Positions 1 to 6,749 of a DNA stretch of 6,749 nucleotides are shown here, in pieces (position 1 is the stretch's first letter; the number at the start of each line of letters is the position of its first letter). The position numbers and the translations under genes were made by a program. The notes beneath the pieces were generated by a model, which was not told the DNA's origin, ran no database searches, and worked only from the letters and a program-made list of their open reading frames with translations. The DNA is from Bacteroidota bacterium (GTDB lineage: Bacteria > Bacteroidota > Bacteroidia > B-17B0 > Aurantibacillaceae): NCBI GenBank assembly GCA_947449125.1, contig CANFQR010000080.1, positions 1 to 6,749 on the forward strand. The letters run 5' to 3'.

Positions 1-836
1 AAAGCCTGGACAAAATTTATGAATTGTATTTGTCTGTTTTGTGTTTGATAAGCGACATGCATCATGTGGCTTTGGTTATTATGGATGAAAATAAAAACAA
101 ACGCTTACCAAATTCATTTGATCTAGATCCAAATTTAAAATTTGTAAAAAACACCTTGTTGCTTGCTATTACAGAAAACTCTGAATTAAAGGCTAATATT
201 GAAAAAAGAAAAGTTTCTTGGCAAAATGATTTTGATGTTGTGCGTAGGTTATTTAACGAAATAAGAAATAGCGATTTGTATAAAACATACATGGATTCTC
301 CGGTAAACAGTTTGGCTGAAGATAGAGAGTTTGTTATTTCTATCATTACCGAACACCTGAGTGAAAACGAGGTGCTTATTTCGTTATTCGAAGAAAAAAA
401 TATGCATTGGGCAGATGATACGTTTGTTGCTTTTAATTCGGTAATCCGAAATTTTGAGGATTTTAAAGGTGAGTTTAAACTGATTCCTTTGCTTAAAGAT
501 GAAAAAGACGATTCAGAATTTATGAGCGACTTGTTTAAAAAAACTATTCTTTACCGTCAGCAATTTGAAGAGTTAATTGGTCGCCATACTCAAAACTGGG
601 AATTAGAGCGTATTGCAAATATGGATATGTTGTTAATGCAAATGGCACTAGCTGAGATCCTTTATATTCCAAGTGTTCCAGTAAAAGCTTCTTTAAATGA
701 ATATATTGATATTAGTAAAGAATACAGTACGCCAAATAGTAAAGTTTTTGTTAATGGAGTTTTAGACAAAATTATTGCTGAATTAAAACGCGACAATAAA
801 ATTTCTAAAACAGGGCGTGGCCTAAAAGAAAACTAA
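1..836 (+). CDS. nusB: Transcription antitermination protein NusB, 5' end missing
   Basis: NusB pairs with NusE (ribosomal protein S10) and binds boxA RNA in the rRNA antitermination complex. The reading frame is open from base 3 to the TAA at 834-836, giving 277 visible residues with no credible start, so the gene begins outside the window. The NusB RNA-binding helical domain is the C-terminal third. It shows NWELERIANMDMLLMQMAL (from base 594), then the IPVKASLNE-type stretch, and VFVNGVLDKI (about 744-773), the family's strongest motif. The first ~170 visible residues are a charged, helical N-terminal region that the 139-residue E. coli protein lacks. Long NusB proteins of about 300 residues are normal in Bacteroidota, so I expect only a few dozen residues are missing. 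A TTG at base 24 is in frame but is not the start, because family-like sequence (LDKIYELYL) precedes it. The gene is convergent with prmC, with 61 bp between the stops. Confidence 0.93.
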   Translation, partial: SLDKIYELYLSVLCLISDMHHVALVIMDENKNKRLPNSFDLDPNLKFVKNTLLLAITENSELKANIEKRKVSWQNDFDVVRRLFNEIRNSDLYKTYMDSPVNSLAEDREFVISIITEHLSENEVLISLFEEKNMHWADDTFVAFNSVIRNFEDFKGEFKLIPLLKDEKDDSEFMSDLFKKTILYRQQFEELIGRHTQNWELERIANMDMLLMQMALAEILYIPSVPVKASLNEYIDISKEYSTPNSKVFVNGVLDKIIAELKRDNKISKTGRGLKEN

Positions 837-897
837 TTTATTAATTTGCGTTCGTAATAATTCAGAAAAACTTGTGATTTCAAATTGTTAATGCAAC

Positions 898-1770
898 TTA
901 ATGCTTCTCTGCACTTAAAAAACGAACTTTTCCGCTTAAATCTTTCAGCAATTCAACTTTCTTAAAGAGTTTACTTTTTAGGCTGTATTCTTTTACATTA
1001 TCTGCTGTTAAAGGATTTAGTTCAAAATACAATTTTCCGTTATTATTAAGTTTGTTTTTACACAGGTCTATAATTTTTTTATAAAAAATAATAGTGTCAT
1101 CCACTTCAACAAACAAAGCAAGGTGCGGTTCATTATCCAATACGGAAGGAGTCATTAATTCTTTTTCCGAATATTTGATGTAAGGCGGATTACTAATAAT
1201 TACATCAAAATTTGTTTCAGTTTTTTGAAGTAGTTGTTCAGTATTTAAAGCATCAGTTATAAAAAAACTAATTTCTGTTTTATTTAACGCAGCATTTTTT
1301 TTAGCTAAAGCTAAGGCATCAGTACTAATGTCGCAGGCATAAACCGAACTTGACGGATTATTTTTTTTAATTGTAACCGGGATGCAGCCACTTCCTGTGC
1401 CAACATCTAAGTAGGTTTTAGCGTTTTTGTTTTCTTTAAGAATATGATCTACCAACTCTTCTGTTTCAGGTCTTGGTATTAACACATGTTTATCTACATA
1501 AAATTTTAAATTATAAAACCAGGCTTCTTGTAAGATGTATTGAACGGGAATGTTTTTTTTTAAATCTTTACAGCAAAAATATAATTTAAGCAAATCACTT
1601 TGATTAATATTCTCTTGCTTTTTTTTAAGAATATCCGTTTTAGAAAAGCCTAAATAGTGCTCTAACACCAAATTAATAATGGCTTCAATTTCGGAATAAT
1701 CGTAAGTAAATTGTAATTCAGAATGGTAAAACGAAATTAAATCTTTAAGCGAATTAGAGGGCAAACGCAT
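898..1770 (-). CDS. prmC: Release factor glutamine methyltransferase PrmC (HemK)
   Basis: PrmC transfers a methyl group from S-adenosylmethionine to the glutamine of the GGQ motif of release factors RF1 and RF2, which speeds peptide release at stop codons; it is cytoplasmic. The 290-residue length fits the family. Visible motifs in order: PVQYIL (75-80) in the N-terminal helical domain that holds the release factor, the LIPRPETEELV linker (97-107), SAM-binding motif I DVGTGSGCI (122-130), the acidic ACDIS strand end (145-149), and the catalytic NPPYI (194-198) that contacts the target glutamine. EPHLALF (214-220) and a final FELNP strand (249-253) follow. The ATG at 1770-1768 is chosen because it starts only two bases after the stop of the upstream peptidase gene and leaves a full-length protein. 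No Shine-Dalgarno sequence is seen. It is probably co-transcribed with the peptidase. The coding strand is rich in A runs, with four of 8-9 bases. Confidence 0.95.
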   Translation of the reverse strand: MRLPSNSLKDLISFYHSELQFTYDYSEIEAIINLVLEHYLGFSKTDILKKKQENINQSDLLKLYFCCKDLKKNIPVQYILQEAWFYNLKFYVDKHVLIPRPETEELVDHILKENKNAKTYLDVGTGSGCIPVTIKKNNPSSSVYACDISTDALALAKKNAALNKTEISFFITDALNTEQLLQKTETNFDVIISNPPYIKYSEKELMTPSVLDNEPHLALFVEVDDTIIFYKKIIDLCKNKLNNNGKLYFELNPLTADNVKEYSLKSKLFKKVELLKDLSGKVRFLSAEKH

Positions 1771-1772
1771 TA

Positions 1773-3905
1773 TTAATTTGTTTTTATTAATTTAAAATTT
1801 AATGTTTCATCGCCGGAAACTATTCTAATAAATAATAAACCATTGTAATCCGTTTTAAATTTTAAACCATTTAAATTATAAGATTCACTGTTTAAATTAT
1901 CTTCAAAAATTAATTTCCCACTTGTTTCGTATACATAAATTTTTCCATCAATAAATTTATTGAAGTTAAAAGTAACCTGGTTATTAAATGGGTTTGGATA
2001 AAATTTAACATCACTAGTTATAGTATTATTTTTAATTTTTGTTATTAGACAATTCATTGTATTAAAGCCGTCTAATTTGCCGTAACCCCACTGGTAGTTT
2101 GGAAGGTTAGTGCCTGTATAAATATCAGAGAAGGCACAATTGGTTATGGCATTTTTTACCTGTAAGCTTGTTGCGTTTGGATATTTTTGCAGATACAATG
2201 CTGCTAATCCGGCTACAACCGGCGACGCTGCAGAAGTTCCGCCTCCCTGAACATGCATGCTTCCTTGTGCTACAACCTGAGGTGCGTTAGTTATTAAATT
2301 AGCTTGCATGCCAAGAGCAATAGCACTAAAAACTCCGGCTCCCGTTGCGGCTATATCAGGTTTTTGCTGGTTGTTGCGGGTAGGACCTCTGCTACTGCTT
2401 ACTGCTAAAAAATTTACATTTTCTCCAGGATTTAAAGCAGCCCAGCTTTGAGTATTATTATTTACGTCATAATAATTATTGAGATTAACATAGTTGGCTA
2501 CAGTAATCACATCATTTAAACATTGAAAGCTTGATACCATGCTGCTGTTAACATCAGGCATTATATATTTTAAAATCCAAGGGTAACTCGCTGCGCTTGG
2601 TAATCCCGAAGATATAAAATCAAAATTCCATGCGTCGTGCATACCAACCCCTTTGCTTTCTATTCGCCATTTTAAATTTAAAGTATCTGCTAAAATTTTG
2701 ATGTAAAGTTCGTAAACGCCATATGTATTAATGCTAGCTGATGTTTTTACAATGCCAATTCTGTTACCATTAAATTTTAAAGTGTCGTTTTGAATTGTGC
2801 CTAATCCGTAACTATAATTTTTGAATCCTATTCTGCCTAAATTAAAATTGTTGTTTCTATTAGCACCAACACTTATTTGTATGTTTTTAATATTATTTGT
2901 ATCTGCATAGCACCAATATTCTAATGTTGAAGTGCTTTTTTTAATCCAGGTAAAACAAGTGTCGTTTGTTGGAGGAATAGTTTTAACATGGTATTTCACA
3001 TTCCCAGCATTGCCGGCTGCGGCTACCATAACTCTTCCCGGTATATTTTGAACCATGTTTTCAATTAGTTTTGCTTCAAGGTCTGTGCCGTCATGGCTAC
3101 CGTAATAATCGCCAACACTTGCATTAATTACGCAGGGTTTTCCAAGTAAAGTGGCTTTATTAAAAATGTATTGTACGGCGTCAGCAATCGTTGGTCCTGT
3201 CTTGTTGTAGTCTAACGCTACCACAATAATATCGGCTTTAGAAGCTATTCCTTCATGTGTGCCGTTTGCTAAACCATTTCCAACAGCAATTCCGGACACA
3301 TGGGTTCCGTGTCCGTAATTTGGCAAGTCATTATGAGTGCATTGGTTGGCATTAATTTGTGTATCTGTCCATTCTATACCATAGTTAAACGGCTGAGGAA
3401 CAGTGGAGCCCGCAACTGGAACCTGATCCCATAAAAATTTAATTCGTGAAGTACCTGAGGCATTTTTAAAATCAGGATGGTTAAAATCTGTACCAGAGTC
3501 AATTATTCCCACAATTATTCCTGTTCCATCGTAAGGCATGGTTAAAGGCGCTGTACCAAGTTTAACAGGTTTAATTTTGTTTTTTATAATCATGGTATCA
3601 TTCATAAATTCTTTCCTTGCCTCAATAAATTCAGCATAAGAAATTAATTTACGTTCAATCAGTTTTGATAATTGACTTAAATTGCAAGTAATAGAAGCAA
3701 TATTACCTGAATTATAATTAAATGTGTAGTTAAATTCTTTTTGTGCTAAAATTAATTTTGGGATATTCCCTTTCACTAAAACTGTATGCTTACTTAAATC
3801 AGTATTTTCAATTAATTTAAATTTTGCAGCATTGTTTATTCCCGTGTTTTGTGCGTTTGAATAAAGAACAAATAACAAAAACAATATAATTATGTTGTGT
3901 TTCAT
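1773..3905 (-). CDS. Secreted subtilisin-like S8 serine peptidase with T9SS sorting domain
   Basis: This 710-residue protein is predicted to cross the inner membrane by Sec and the outer membrane by T9SS, acting at or outside the cell surface. A signal peptide covers residues 1-18 (hydrophobic IIILFLLFVL, cleavage after SNA). Residues ~20-115 are probably a propeptide. The S8 catalytic domain runs from ~125 to 615 with an intact triad: Asp136 in GIIDSGTD, His199 in YGHGTHVSGIA and Ser558 in GGGTSAASPVVAG; Asn299 in AAAGNAG is the oxyanion-hole residue. RIKFLWDQ (154-161) and SSRGPT plus KPDIAA (503-520) resemble the clostridial Csp-like branch of S8. About 258 residues separate Asn299 from Ser558, against roughly 65 in classical subtilisin, so a domain is inserted there. 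Residues ~633-710 are the sorting domain. The ATG at 3905 gives a clean signal peptide. Substrate is unknown. Eight cysteines are present, so disulfides are possible. Confidence 0.92.
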   Translation of the reverse strand: MKHNIIILFLLFVLYSNAQNTGINNAAKFKLIENTDLSKHTVLVKGNIPKLILAQKEFNYTFNYNSGNIASITCNLSQLSKLIERKLISYAEFIEARKEFMNDTMIIKNKIKPVKLGTAPLTMPYDGTGIIVGIIDSGTDFNHPDFKNASGTSRIKFLWDQVPVAGSTVPQPFNYGIEWTDTQINANQCTHNDLPNYGHGTHVSGIAVGNGLANGTHEGIASKADIIVVALDYNKTGPTIADAVQYIFNKATLLGKPCVINASVGDYYGSHDGTDLEAKLIENMVQNIPGRVMVAAAGNAGNVKYHVKTIPPTNDTCFTWIKKSTSTLEYWCYADTNNIKNIQISVGANRNNNFNLGRIGFKNYSYGLGTIQNDTLKFNGNRIGIVKTSASINTYGVYELYIKILADTLNLKWRIESKGVGMHDAWNFDFISSGLPSAASYPWILKYIMPDVNSSMVSSFQCLNDVITVANYVNLNNYYDVNNNTQSWAALNPGENVNFLAVSSSRGPTRNNQQKPDIAATGAGVFSAIALGMQANLITNAPQVVAQGSMHVQGGGTSAASPVVAGLAALYLQKYPNATSLQVKNAITNCAFSDIYTGTNLPNYQWGYGKLDGFNTMNCLITKIKNNTITSDVKFYPNPFNNQVTFNFNKFIDGKIYVYETSGKLIFEDNLNSESYNLNGLKFKTDYNGLLFIRIVSGDETLNFKLIKTN
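1776..2009 (-). other. T9SS type A C-terminal sorting domain of the S8 peptidase
   Basis: These codons encode residues 633-710 of the peptidase. They show the usual pattern of this domain: VKFYPNPFNNQVTF at the start, then an IYVYETSGKLIFE strand pair, a central LNGL turn, NGLLFIRI and a final lysine-containing strand FKLIKTN. In Bacteroidota this domain directs cargo through the type IX secretion system, after which it is commonly removed and the protein is released or attached to surface lipopolysaccharide. The match is by pattern recognition, not by a profile score. It is the best lineage marker in the window. Confidence 0.88.
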
Positions 3906-3915
3906 ATGGCGTTTA

Positions 3916-3937
3916 TTTTACTTAAAATTAAGTAAAA
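3916..3937. promoter_or_regulatory. Perfect 10+10 bp inverted repeat in the divergent promoter region
   Basis: The arms TTTTACTTAA (3916-3925) and TTAAGTAAAA (3928-3937) are exact reverse complements separated by two bases (AA). The dyad lies inside the 52-bp space between the divergent starts of the S8 peptidase (3905) and the secreted unknown protein (3958). On the minus strand the dyad contains TAATTTTA (3930-3923), five of six fixed bases of the Bacteroidota -7 element TAnnTTTG. On the plus strand GATATTTG (3943-3950) also matches five of six. A shared operator for a dimeric regulator is plausible. The arms are almost all A/T, so chance is a real alternative. The dyad itself is seen; the function is inferred. 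Confidence 0.4.
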
Positions 3938-3957
3938 AAAGCGATATTTGTTTTTAT

Positions 3958-4599
3958 ATGAAACCTTGTTTTCTTACAGTTTTAACTATTGCTGTATTTA
4001 ATTCTTTTCTCTTTTCTCAAAATGATAGTTTGCCTGTTCCCGCCTTGTTGAACATGAATGATGGCATTTTTTTAACGTATCAAGATTTCAGGTATAATAA
4101 ACCGATTGCTAAAAATCAAATTGTTTCAAATTTAAATTATGATCAGTTAGATTTTATTGGTAAAACGCTTAAAATGGAAAGTTTTAGTGTTCAAGAAAAC
4201 GCTAATAAAACAACCATAAATACAAAATCAGTTTGGGGTTATATTCAAAATAAAACCTTGTATTTAAACTATAAAAATGATTTTTACCGCGTTCCAGTTT
4301 TTGGAGCAGTATGTTACTTTTTAGCTACTGTAGATGTTAAAGGTGTTGTTTTTCCTGATCCAATGTTTGGACCCGGGGGCGGTGGCACTTATAGCACAAA
4401 AGAACTTAGAGAATTTACCCTTAATTTTCATGAAGGTGTAGTTAGAGAATTTAATCAGGCTGAAACCGAAAAAATATTACAATCCGACAAAGAATTATAT
4501 GCTGAATTTAAGAAACTTAATAAGAAAAATCAACGAGAGCAAATTTCAAGATATATCAGAAAATTTAATGACTCACGTCCTGTTTATTTTTTGAAATAA
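3958..4599 (+). CDS. Secreted protein of unknown function, Bacteroidota type
   Basis: I do not recognise a function. The start is the ATG at 3958. The frame is open further upstream, but only this start puts a clean signal peptide at the N-terminus: MKPC, then a hydrophobic stretch of about 15 residues ending in FLFSQ, with likely cleavage near residue 20-21. An upstream start would also overlap the divergent peptidase gene. The 213-residue product has DGIFLTYQDFRYNKPI (35-50), an aromatic WGYIQNKTLYLNY segment (93-105), a short hydrophobic stretch VPVFGAVCYFLATV (112-125), a glycine loop FGPGGGG (137-143), and a basic helical tail rich in Lys and Glu (~168-203). The order 'DG-F-T-DF-NKP', then 'WG-LY-NY-F-R', then a Lys-rich tail recalls uncharacterised secreted proteins I associate with this phylum. 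There is no lipobox and no T9SS domain, so it is probably periplasmic. It may share regulation with the divergent peptidase. Confidence 0.8.
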   Translation: MKPCFLTVLTIAVFNSFLFSQNDSLPVPALLNMNDGIFLTYQDFRYNKPIAKNQIVSNLNYDQLDFIGKTLKMESFSVQENANKTTINTKSVWGYIQNKTLYLNYKNDFYRVPVFGAVCYFLATVDVKGVVFPDPMFGPGGGGTYSTKELREFTLNFHEGVVREFNQAETEKILQSDKELYAEFKKLNKKNQREQISRYIRKFNDSRPVYFLK

Positions 4600-4646
4600 T
4601 TAATTTAAAATTTCTTAGTTTTTTCACTTATTTAGGTTTTAAAATG

Positions 4647-4654
4647 TATCTTTA
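4647..4654 (+). promoter_or_regulatory. Possible Bacteroidota -7 promoter element before gatB
   Basis: TATCTTTA matches five of the six fixed bases of the Bacteroidota -7 consensus TAnnTTTG. It lies 12 bp before the gatB ATG, in the 67-bp gap after the secreted-protein gene. No good -33 TTTG partner is present at the expected distance; only a T-rich stretch (4617-4622) is there. The implied leader would be very short, so this is a weak call, and readthrough from the upstream gene is the alternative. Confidence 0.22.
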
Positions 4655-4666
4655 AATCGCAATTTT

Positions 4667-6118
4667 ATGAGTGTTTACGATAAATACGAGACTGTTATTG
4701 GACTTGAGTGCCACATACAATTACTTACCAAAACAAAAATGTATAGTAATGATATTGCCGAGTATGGTTCTCTGCCCAACACTAATGTTAGTGTTGTAAC
4801 ATTGGGGCATCCTGGTACGTTACCTGCTGTTAATTCTAAAGCAATAGAGTTTGCGGTAAAACTTGGCATAGCTGTTAATGCAACTATTAGAGAGGAAAAT
4901 CAATTTGCTCGAAAAAATTATTTCTATGCCGATTTGCCTAAAGGTTATCAAATAACTCAGGATAAAACACCAATATGTAATGGAGGTTTTATTACGGCTA
5001 AATTAAAAGACGGTTCTACAAAAAAGATAAATTTAACACGAATTCATATGGAGGAAGATGCCGGTAAAAGTTTACACGACATCGATCCATTTGATACACT
5101 CATAGATTTAAACAGAGCAGGAACTCCTTTATTGGAAATTGTAACTGAGCCTGACTTAAGGAGCGGAGAAGAAGCCTACGCTTATCTTACCGAAGTTAGA
5201 AAATTAGTTCGCTATTTAGATATTTGCGACGGTAATATGGAAGAAGGTTCTTTACGTTGTGATGCTAATATTTCTGTGATGCTTAAAGGCGCAAAGGAAT
5301 TTGGTAAAAAAGTTGAGGTAAAGAATATGAATTCTTTTAGAAATGTTCAACGAGCCATTGATTTTGAAATAAAACGACAAATAGATTTACTGGAGGAGGG
5401 CGAAGAAATTAAAGGCGAAACAAGAAGTTTTGATGCCGTAAGAGGTTTAACATTTTCTTTAAGAAGTAAAGAGAATGCTAACGATTATCGCTATTTCCCT
5501 GAACCCGATTTACAACCTGTTTTTATTACTCAAGATTATATTAATAAGGTAAAATCTACGTTGCCGGTATTACCCGACGAACTTTTTAATACTTACACGC
5601 AAAACTATAAACTCAGTGATTATGATGCGCTTCAATTGTTAGATCTAAAAGAAGTTGCAAATTATTTCAATCAATTAATTACGTTTACTTCAAATTATAA
5701 AAGTGCGGCTAACTGGCTAATGGGTCCTGTTAAAGCATTTTTGAACGACAGAGCATTAACTATTTCTGAATTTACCTTAGAGCCTCAAAAAATTGCGCAG
5801 TTAATTAAGTTGATTGACGATGGTAAAGTGAGTAACGCGGCCGCAACGCAAAGTATATTTCCGGAGTTAATGAAAAACCAAACAAAATCTCCTGAGCAAA
5901 TTGCACAAGAACTTGATCTTATTCAAAACAGTGATAGTAATGAATTACAAGAATTAATTAATCAGGCATTGTCAAAATTTCCTGAAAAAATTATTGAATA
6001 TAAAAATGGAAAAGTAGGTTTACTTGGTTTGTTTGTTGGTGAAGTAATGAAATTAAGTAAAGGAAAAGCCGATCCTAAATTATTAAATCAATTAGTTAAA
6101 GAAATACTCGAAAAATAA
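4667..6118 (+). CDS. gatB: Asp-tRNA(Asn)/Glu-tRNA(Gln) amidotransferase subunit B (GatB)
   Basis: GatB is the tRNA-binding and kinase subunit of the GatCAB complex. It activates the misacylated Glu-tRNA(Gln) or Asp-tRNA(Asn) with ATP, and the side-chain carboxyl is then amidated with ammonia from GatA. The 483 residues match the family length. Visible are VIGLECHIQL (10-19), RKNYFYADLPKGYQITQ (82-98), the metal-site segment HMEEDAGK (127-134), the signature DLNRAGTPLLEIVTEPDL (147-164), MEEGSLRCDANIS (191-203) and DYRYFPEPDL (273-282). The C-terminal YqeY-like tRNA-binding domain follows, with NWLMGPV (349-355) and GLFVGEVMKLSKGKADP near the end (454-470). The start at 4667 is the first in-frame ATG and gives the family N-terminus. 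No Shine-Dalgarno sequence is present. gatA and gatC are not in this window, which is common because these genes are often scattered. The following lipoprotein gene begins four bases after the stop, so the two are probably co-transcribed. Confidence 0.97.
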   Translation: MSVYDKYETVIGLECHIQLLTKTKMYSNDIAEYGSLPNTNVSVVTLGHPGTLPAVNSKAIEFAVKLGIAVNATIREENQFARKNYFYADLPKGYQITQDKTPICNGGFITAKLKDGSTKKINLTRIHMEEDAGKSLHDIDPFDTLIDLNRAGTPLLEIVTEPDLRSGEEAYAYLTEVRKLVRYLDICDGNMEEGSLRCDANISVMLKGAKEFGKKVEVKNMNSFRNVQRAIDFEIKRQIDLLEEGEEIKGETRSFDAVRGLTFSLRSKENANDYRYFPEPDLQPVFITQDYINKVKSTLPVLPDELFNTYTQNYKLSDYDALQLLDLKEVANYFNQLITFTSNYKSAANWLMGPVKAFLNDRALTISEFTLEPQKIAQLIKLIDDGKVSNAAATQSIFPELMKNQTKSPEQIAQELDLIQNSDSNELQELINQALSKFPEKIIEYKNGKVGLLGLFVGEVMKLSKGKADPKLLNQLVKEILEK

Positions 6119-6122
6119 AATT

Positions 6123-6749
6123 ATGTTTAGAATTTTTAGTGCAATTACCATAATTGCTTTATTATCTGGTTGTAATGAATCAAAAAGAACCGGAACGTTT
6201 GAATTATCAGGAAATTTAAGCAATACAAATGGAGAAACCATTTATCTTGAAAAATTGATTAATCCTCAACCTGTCATAGTTGATAGTACCGTTATTGACG
6301 AAAAAGGTAATTTTAAATTCTCTAATTACTTACCTAAAATTGGTTTTTACAGAATAAAGCTAAGTCAACAAAATTTTGCCATGCTGGTATTAGACAGCAG
6401 CGACAAAGTAAAAGTAACTGCTAACGCAAAAGATTTAGGAAACACCTATAAAGTGGAAGGCTCTCCTGAAACAATTTTGTTTATGGAGTATAACGAAATA
6501 AGTAAAAAAAATAAAATTCAAATTGATTCGTTAAATCAGTCATTTCAACAAATGGCTCAACAAGTAAAAATGGATTCGTTAAGAATGGACTCATTAAGCC
6601 GATTGTTTGAAGAACCATTTAATAACATCATGAGTTCATTTAACAAAGCCATGTCTGAAAAAATTTTAATGAATACCGAAAAATACGCTTCAATAATAGC
6701 TATTCAAGGCATGGAACCGGAAAAGTATTCTGATGTCTTTAAGAAACTC
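6123..6749 (+). CDS. DUF4369-like lipoprotein, probably TlpA/AhpC-type thioredoxin protein, 3' end missing
   Basis: An open frame of 209 codons runs from the ATG at 6123 to the right edge without a stop, so the gene is truncated by the window. The N-terminus is a lipoprotein signal: FRIFSAITIIALLSGC with the lipobox LSGC and the lipidated Cys17. Residues ~25-117 form a beta-rich domain with FELSGNL, TIYLEKL, VDSTVIDEKGNFKF and a closing VEGSPE, the pattern of DUF4369 (Pfam PF14289). A long Gln-, Lys- and Met-rich helical region follows from ~120, with three copies of [IM]DSL. In Bacteroidota this arrangement usually precedes a C-terminal thioredoxin-fold domain with a CxxC site, which would lie outside the window; that part is inference. 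Such proteins are membrane-anchored and face the periplasm, with presumed thiol-disulfide roles. The four-base gap after gatB suggests co-transcription. Confidence 0.82.
   Translation, partial: MFRIFSAITIIALLSGCNESKRTGTFELSGNLSNTNGETIYLEKLINPQPVIVDSTVIDEKGNFKFSNYLPKIGFYRIKLSQQNFAMLVLDSSDKVKVTANAKDLGNTYKVEGSPETILFMEYNEISKKNKIQIDSLNQSFQQMAQQVKMDSLRMDSLSRLFEEPFNNIMSSFNKAMSEKILMNTEKYASIIAIQGMEPEKYSDVFKKL

Noticed and set aside
62..346. Minus-strand open frame of 94 codons antisense to nusB
   Set aside because: It lies wholly inside nusB, whose plus-strand frame carries family motifs. It has no recognisable domain and looks like a by-product of AT-rich codon use.
837..897. Possible bidirectional terminator between convergent nusB and prmC (TTATTA at 838-843 with TAATAA at 855-860)
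   Set aside because: The stem is only six A/T pairs with an 11-base loop and no adjoining T run, which is too weak to call.
1786..1800. 15-base A/T repeat shared with 4599-4613 (ATTAATTTAAAATTT)
   Set aside because: It is low-complexity A/T sequence, coding in one copy and intergenic in the other, and is expected by chance at this base composition.
3892..3957. Upstream extension of the secreted-protein gene to a start at 3892
   Set aside because: It would overlap the divergent peptidase start and cover the dyad, and it would put 22 non-signal residues before a good signal peptide that begins at 3958.
4594..4622. Possible terminator after the secreted-protein gene: short GAAAT/ATTTC arms followed by a T run
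   Set aside because: The arms are five bases with a 12-base loop and almost no GC, so the hairpin would be unstable.
4703..4816. GatB lacks the N-terminal cysteine pairs found in some GatB proteins (here TKMYSND and NTNVSVVTLGHPG)
   Set aside because: Cysteine-free versions of this segment are, as I recall, normal in Bacteroidota and also in Staphylococcus aureus GatB, so it is a known subfamily difference and not a defect.
4675..4869. Minus-strand open frame of 64 codons antisense to the start of gatB
   Set aside because: It is fully covered by the conserved GatB N-terminus on the other strand and shows no independent motif.

Overview
The window looks like an ordinary chromosomal segment from a low-GC member of the Bacteroidota. 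Four things point there. A secreted subtilase ends in a type IX secretion (T9SS) sorting domain. NusB has the long N-terminal region usual in this phylum. A lipoprotein starts with a DUF4369-like domain. No start codon has a recognisable Shine-Dalgarno sequence. I cannot place it below phylum from the sequence alone.

Layout from left to right: the 3' part of nusB (+, cut by the left edge) runs convergently into a minus-strand pair. In transcription order that pair is a T9SS-exported S8 serine peptidase followed, two bases later, by prmC (release-factor glutamine methyltransferase). The peptidase gene is divergent from a plus-strand gene for a small secreted protein of unknown function. The 52-bp space between them holds a 10+10 bp inverted repeat. 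Then come gatB (subunit B of the Asp/Glu-tRNA amidotransferase, +) and, four bases after its stop, a lipoprotein gene that runs off the right edge. Every gap between genes is under 70 bp, and I see no RNA gene, mobile element, CRISPR array or integration scar.

Functionally this mixes information-processing genes (nusB for rRNA antitermination, prmC for translation termination, gatB for aminoacyl-tRNA supply) with cell-envelope genes (peptidase, secreted unknown, lipoprotein). The two kinds are interleaved and partly share transcription units, as is common in small-spacer Bacteroidota genomes. I found no evidence of a new multi-gene system. The points most worth a second look are the large insertion inside the peptidase domain, the dyad in the divergent promoter region, and the peptidase-prmC coupling.
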